Assembly (NCBI RefSeq): GCF_037126465.1 | Contig: NC_088206.1 | Location: forward strand, 73,039,687-73,103,686 | Length of the DNA: 64,000 nt | Reading direction: 5' to 3' | Origin: Ornithodoros turicata | Taxonomy: Eukaryota > Arthropoda > Arachnida > Ixodida > Argasidae | Shown here: positions 63,523-64,000 of the stretch, piece by piece | How positions within the stretch are numbered: the stretch's first letter is position 1 | Layout: each line of letters opens with the position of its first letter | The notes under the pieces: generated by a model | Database searches by the model: none | The model's input: only the letters and a program-made list of their open reading frames with translations | What the model was told of the DNA's origin: nothing | Program-made: the position numbers and the translations under genes

Positions 63523-64000
63523 AAGTCGCGGAGACCTACAGTTTCCGCATTTTACGTACGGGCAGTTAGAGCAGTAGCAGACGACACAGTGACATACGAG
63601 CAATCGGAGCAGACCTGTGCACTGCCCCGCGCCTGTTTAGCAACGTGTTTCGTGTCTGGGCATGTGGGAGACTTCCGTTCAGTTTTGTGCTCCTCGTTTG
63701 GCTACACCTTGAGGATCAGAAAATGTTATTCAGCTAATGGCTTTATGGGACCAAGAACCGTTAGCCGTTGCCAAAGAACCATCTATGGGACTCGGAGAGG
63801 GTAAGAGGAAGGACATATCGGGGGAAGGAGGAACTGCCGCTTTGCAGAAAACAGGAGGAAGACGTTGACCACATCCTATTTAGACACGCTAGAGCACACG
63901 TGACTAACTGAGAAAATTTGAATGATCCCTCGGAAAACTCCCCACAGAGGTAGCGGGACGAATCTTCCCGCCAACCTACGGCGCCACCTACGAGTATGGG

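Larger units (their letters stand above)
59904..64000. other. Right flank without a confirmed gene
   Basis: Besides the orphan exon, microsatellites and small repeats listed, I see no supported gene. ORFs at 60588–60908 (minus) and 62242–62577 (plus) are unrecognised. Confidence 0.55.

Noticed and set aside
63112..63603. 163- and 142-codon ORFs on opposite strands
   Set aside because: They cross a small inverted-repeat element with 17-base ends; no domain.
1..64000. Bacterial-type systems, CRISPR arrays, operons or viral genes
   Set aside because: Searched for by eye in the ORFs and repeats. The only tandem repeats are micro- and minisatellites, and all convincing proteins are animal housekeeping genes or transposase fragments.

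Overview
The window is nuclear DNA of an animal. It has long multi-exon genes with GT–AG introns, introns crowded with small inverted-repeat transposons, AATAAA signals and no operons. The proteins resemble their human homologues but diverge throughout. The intron size and the abundance of hAT, pogo and mariner-type miniature elements suggest an arthropod, perhaps a chelicerate such as a tick. That placement is inference; no species marker is visible.

Three protein-coding genes can be read. (1) Positions 1011–14875, + strand: the central and C-terminal part of a pecanex-like protein 4 (PCNX4) gene. Fourteen exons are resolved, the 5' exons lie outside the window, and one short exon near 7.2–7.5 kb is unresolved. 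(2) Positions 18494–22614, + strand: a complete nine-exon syntaxin-5 (STX5) gene that closes in frame at 364 residues, with AATAAA 47 bases after the stop. (3) Positions 59718–24608, − strand: a complete nucleoprotein TPR (Megator) gene. I could phase all 49 coding exons, and they sum to 7152 nt, or 2383 residues plus stop. The first 32 exons encode a coiled coil of about 1600 residues. The last 17 encode an acidic, Ser/Pro/Thr-rich tail ending in an RG-rich stretch. STX5 and TPR are convergent, with about 2 kb between their stop codons. These are unlinked housekeeping functions: Golgi SNARE, nuclear-pore basket and a multipass membrane protein. Nothing suggests that they work as one system.

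Between and inside the genes lies a dense collection of non-autonomous DNA transposons. At least eight copies belong to a hAT-like MITE group with TAGRG termini and internal CGGGTT/AACCCG repeats, and most still have recognisable 8-bp target duplications. A 966-bp hAT element has (GGCCC)n-rich arms and a perfect 8-bp duplication. Two deleted pogo/Tigger elements keep the HTH part (51.2–51.6 kb) or the tail (26.2–26.7 kb) of a transposase. There are also several foldback elements. Some introns are almost entirely one transposon.

The right flank (59.7–64 kb) holds an orphan exon-like ORF on the − strand and otherwise only repeats and low-complexity DNA. I found no CRISPR array, rRNA, intact tRNA or prokaryotic-type gene cluster, and no evidence of an undescribed multi-gene system. 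The most unusual content is the transposon architecture.
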